DNA from: Acidobacteriota bacterium
GTDB lineage: Bacteria > Acidobacteriota > Terriglobia > Bryobacterales > Bryobacteraceae
Reading direction: 5' to 3'
DNA length: 49,923 nucleotides
Assembly (NCBI GenBank): GCA_018268935.1
Contig: JAFDVS010000135.1
Span: 1 to 49,923, forward strand
Shown here: one piece after another, positions 47,493-49,923 of the stretch
Layout of the letters: every line of letters begins with the position of its first letter
Numbering within the stretch: position 1 is the first letter of the stretch
Notes under the pieces: model-generated
Seen by the model: only the letters and a program-made list of their open reading frames with translations
Database searches by the model: none
Told to the model about the DNA's origin: nothing
Position numbers and translations under genes: made by a program

Positions 47493-49923
47493 CTAGTCGC
47501 CGCCGACGTGCGGCTGCTGTGGAGGCTTGCTGGCGGCAAGCTGGCCGATGCTGACGTGAATCGTCGGCATGGCGCCCGTATCGAGCGAGTTCTTCACCGC
47601 TTCGTCCGGATGGTTCAGCTTCTCCAGCTTCTCCTTCAGCAACTGGCGGCGCAGGCGCTCTTCGAATTCGGCGAGTTTCACCTCGATGTCCGTCTTCTTC
47701 TTGCCGTGCACCACCATGTCTTCGCGATAGCGCTTGAGGAAGTAGCCGATGGTCTCGGTACGGATTCTGATGGAGCCGGTGGGCTTGTTCTCATCGATAT
47801 CCTTGAAGCAGAAGTAAGGCGTGCCGGAGTGCTCGACGATTTCCTCCACCACGGTGTAGATGGGGGCATCGTGGCCGCACTTGAAGCTCGAAAGCTCAAG
47901 CGCAACCAGATTCGGATGGCGCGCAACATACTTTGCGCCCCAAATCTTGCGAGTGGTGTTTTCCGAGTAGGAGTTCTTCCACACATCGGTGACGGCCATC
48001 GGGTGCGGAATCTCTCCCGACTCCACTTCGGCGCCGAACAGACGCCAGATGATGTCGTCATCGATGGGCAAGGCATCCTGCGTAAACACCGGATAGCCGA
48101 GCTTCTGGAATTCTTCCAGGATTTCGTGGTTCACACCAGGATCGTTGTGATACGGACGGCCCAGCAGCACCACACCGAGGCGCTGTTCACGCTCCAGCTC
48201 CTCAATCACTTCGCGAGCAGCGCCACGCATGGTGACGTTGTTGAAGTAATCAAGTGCCCGGAAGCCTTCTTCCACGGCGCGCGTGTTCTCTTCCGGCGAC
48301 AGGCCGAAGATGTCCTTGAACTGTTCGAACATCTGGCGTTCAAACATGTCGCGCTTGCCGATGTTGACGAACGTGCCGAGGAAGGTCGTGCCCTTCTCAG
48401 CGAACAAATCGCCTTCCTTGATGAACGCCGCTTTGGCTGCTTCCGGCGTGGCGGCCACGGTGGGGCAGGTGCGGGTTGCCTGAGTGTGCGAAAGATCGGA
48501 CGTCAGGCAGTCGATCATCGGGAAGAAGATGTAATCGAGCGGCTTCTTGGCATGATGCACGTACAGCAGGTTGTGCACGTGCGGAATGCCAAGCTTTGAG
48601 GGGAAGCAGGGATCGATGGACCCGCGCTTGCCGCCTTCTTTATACAGTGTTTCCGAAGTGTAATCGGACCACACCATATTCTCTGCCTTCACGCCGAGCG
48701 ACGCGAAGTAACCCGTGAACACCGGCGCCTGCGAATACATGTTCAGCACGCGCGGCATGCCGATACGGATCTCGCTGCGCTTCTTCATCAGTTCGGCGCG
48801 CTTCTTCTGCGCGGCGGTGAACTGGAACTTCGGCATCGGGTCGGAAACGTTGGGCGGATCCGGAGCCTTGAACACCTGGCGTGCTGCGATTTCGACGAAG
48901 TTGGGGTTAGCCTTCTTCACCGCATCCAGCTTGCCCTTGATGTCGCGCATGTCATTGATGTCTTCCACCGTGCCTTTTTCGCAGGTGGCAATGATCAGGC
49001 GCTGGGAACCGGTTTCAAGCGGCACCTTGGTCTTCTTTGGGATATAAGCGTCTTCGGAAAGAACGCTGGTCTTCACGTCAATGAACGTGCGCAGACACTT
49101 GTTCTTGCAGAAGTAGCAGCGCGTCTGTTCGTTGCGCGTGGTCTTGTAGCTGATCTCCTGCACGGCGCGCATGCCGATGAAGGTAGACTTGCGGCCGTTG
49201 TCCCACAGGCGTCCGGCTTCCAGGCCCGCACCGATAGCGCCGGCTTCGCCGCAATGCTCGTGAACCAGAACGTTGGCGGGGTGCTCCTTGCCCTTGAAGC
49301 GCGATTCAATGAAATCCACCTGCGACTTCACGGCAGCCAGGTTGTACTGCGTGCCGCCCTGCAGCAGGAACGTTGTGCCGATCGCCGAAAGATTGGGAAT
49401 CTGCGACACGTACAGCCAGATATTCTTCGGCAGCACGTTGCACAGCCCGGCCATGATTTCCTCAGGCTTCCAGCCTTGCCGCTGGAAGTCGACGATATCG
49501 CTCTGCATGAACACAGCACAGCCGTAACCAAACTGCGGATAACCCGTAGCCCCGAACGCCACATCCGCGAATTGTTCCACCGGGTAGCCAAAGCCTTGCG
49601 CGGTCGATTGCAGGAAGTACCCGTTGCCCGCCGAACACTGCGTGTTGAGTTTGAAGTCCTTCACACGGCCGTTCTTGAGGATGATGATCTTGATATCCTG
49701 GCCACCCACGTCGCAGATGACATCGACATTCTTGTAGAAATGCAACCCTGCCTGGGTGTGAGCGACAGTTTCCACCAACGCCGCATCGGCGCCGATGACG
49801 TCTTTGAGAATATCTTTCGCGTAGCCCGTGGTTCCGACGCCAAGCACCTTCAGCGTTGCACCCTGATCGGTGACCTGGGCCTCCAGCTTGGCAAAAATGT
49901 CCATCGTGTCTTCGATGGGGTTG
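47493..49923 (-). CDS. BcrA/BcrD/HgdC-type acyl-CoA dehydratase activase with DUF2229, 5' end beyond the window
   Basis: About 810 residues seen. The reading frame is open to the right edge (the codons before the ATG at 49904 read NPIEDT), so the gene starts outside and full-length relatives exceed 1,300 residues. The visible part begins with the second ASKHA ATPase domain (VLGVGTTGYAKDIL, DVGGQDIKI, TQCSAGNGYFLQS). It is followed by CYFCKNKC, a likely Fe-S cysteine cluster, and then the DUF2229/HgdB-like region (RIGMPRVLNMY, VVLLGRPYHNDPGVNHEI, FKCGHDAPIY). The activase uses ATP to push an electron into a 2-hydroxyacyl-CoA dehydratase or benzoyl-CoA reductase type enzyme. The role of the long fused form is not established. 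Confidence 0.93.
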   Translation of the reverse strand, partial: NPIEDTMDIFAKLEAQVTDQGATLKVLGVGTTGYAKDILKDVIGADAALVETVAHTQAGLHFYKNVDVICDVGGQDIKIIILKNGRVKDFKLNTQCSAGNGYFLQSTAQGFGYPVEQFADVAFGATGYPQFGYGCAVFMQSDIVDFQRQGWKPEEIMAGLCNVLPKNIWLYVSQIPNLSAIGTTFLLQGGTQYNLAAVKSQVDFIESRFKGKEHPANVLVHEHCGEAGAIGAGLEAGRLWDNGRKSTFIGMRAVQEISYKTTRNEQTRCYFCKNKCLRTFIDVKTSVLSEDAYIPKKTKVPLETGSQRLIIATCEKGTVEDINDMRDIKGKLDAVKKANPNFVEIAARQVFKAPDPPNVSDPMPKFQFTAAQKKRAELMKKRSEIRIGMPRVLNMYSQAPVFTGYFASLGVKAENMVWSDYTSETLYKEGGKRGSIDPCFPSKLGIPHVHNLLYVHHAKKPLDYIFFPMIDCLTSDLSHTQATRTCPTVAATPEAAKAAFIKEGDLFAEKGTTFLGTFVNIGKRDMFERQMFEQFKDIFGLSPEENTRAVEEGFRALDYFNNVTMRGAAREVIEELEREQRLGVVLLGRPYHNDPGVNHEILEEFQKLGYPVFTQDALPIDDDIIWRLFGAEVESGEIPHPMAVTDVWKNSYSENTTRKIWGAKYVARHPNLVALELSSFKCGHDAPIYTVVEEIVEHSGTPYFCFKDIDENKPTGSIRIRTETIGYFLKRYREDMVVHGKKKTDIEVKLAEFEERLRRQLLKEKLEKLNHPDEAVKNSLDTGAMPTIHVSIGQLAASKPPQQPHVGGD

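Noticed and set aside
1..49923. tRNA, rRNA, CRISPR array, transposase or prophage genes
   Set aside because: No clover-leaf, regular repeat-spacer pattern, transposase motif or phage structural protein was found by reading both strands. Short inverted repeats are listed separately.

Overview
The window looks like chromosomal DNA of an Acidobacteriota bacterium, most likely from the Bryobacterales/Solibacteres branch. This is inferred from gene content: a FtsX/MacB-type permease of the large acidobacterial kind, a Ser/Thr kinase fused to a TolB-like propeller, carboxypeptidase-regulatory-like/TonB-receptor-like outer-membrane proteins, several PD40 propeller proteins and high GC. No rRNA, tRNA, CRISPR array, prophage or intact insertion sequence was seen. 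The right edge cuts a large gene.

Region by region. 1-4.5 kb: an ABC-type permease converging on a DNA-binding/TolB-like/TPR regulator. 4.5-10.4 kb: a tightly packed leftward operon that starts with an HU-family protein behind a strong promoter (10442-10471). It continues with an M50 membrane protease, two glycosyltransferases, prepilin peptidase, an aldo/keto reductase, a degenerate UvrC-like protein and the regulator. 10.5-12.3 kb: a flavin reductase, then 628 bases without a recognised gene that hold two related structured RNA elements (10965-11102 and 11446-11570), further hairpins and two possible mini-ORFs, then an unrecognised 232-residue protein. 12.5-15.4 kb: cobalamin-dependent ribonucleotide reductase nrdJ with a terminator and a perfect 16-bp palindrome in its promoter region. 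15.6-27.4 kb: an S9 peptidase, an amidohydrolase, an NmrA-like protein, the kinase-propeller, a TonB-receptor-like protein with a secreted partner and a TPP enzyme.

27.4-34.8 kb: a promoter with a long leader, a secreted lectin-like protein and a Tat-exported hydroxypyruvate-isomerase-like protein, an FG-GAP protein with a second TonB-receptor-like protein, a single-domain MetE-like methyltransferase and a PD40 protein. 34.8-37.2 kb: a RelE/ParE toxin remnant fused in frame behind a small membrane protein, and a metallophosphoesterase with a membrane tail. 37.2-42.4 kb: a rightward operon of enolase-superfamily enzyme, polysaccharide deacetylase, acyl carrier protein, ketoacyl synthase and membrane histidine kinase. 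42.4-49.9 kb: a NagX/HGSNAT-type membrane protein, a small phosphoesterase, a DapA-family aldolase, a formamidase-family protein, a secreted propeller protein and the 3' part of a BcrA/BcrD/HgdC-type activase.

Two themes cut across the window. Many transcription-unit-leading genes have a TANNNT -10 box only 6-12 bases before the start codon and usually no Shine-Dalgarno sequence, which suggests leaderless or very short-leader mRNAs. Many genes are secreted or envelope proteins for carbohydrate or polymer handling. The least explained parts are the duplicated RNA elements at 10.96-11.57 kb and the ACP-ketoacyl synthase-histidine kinase operon.
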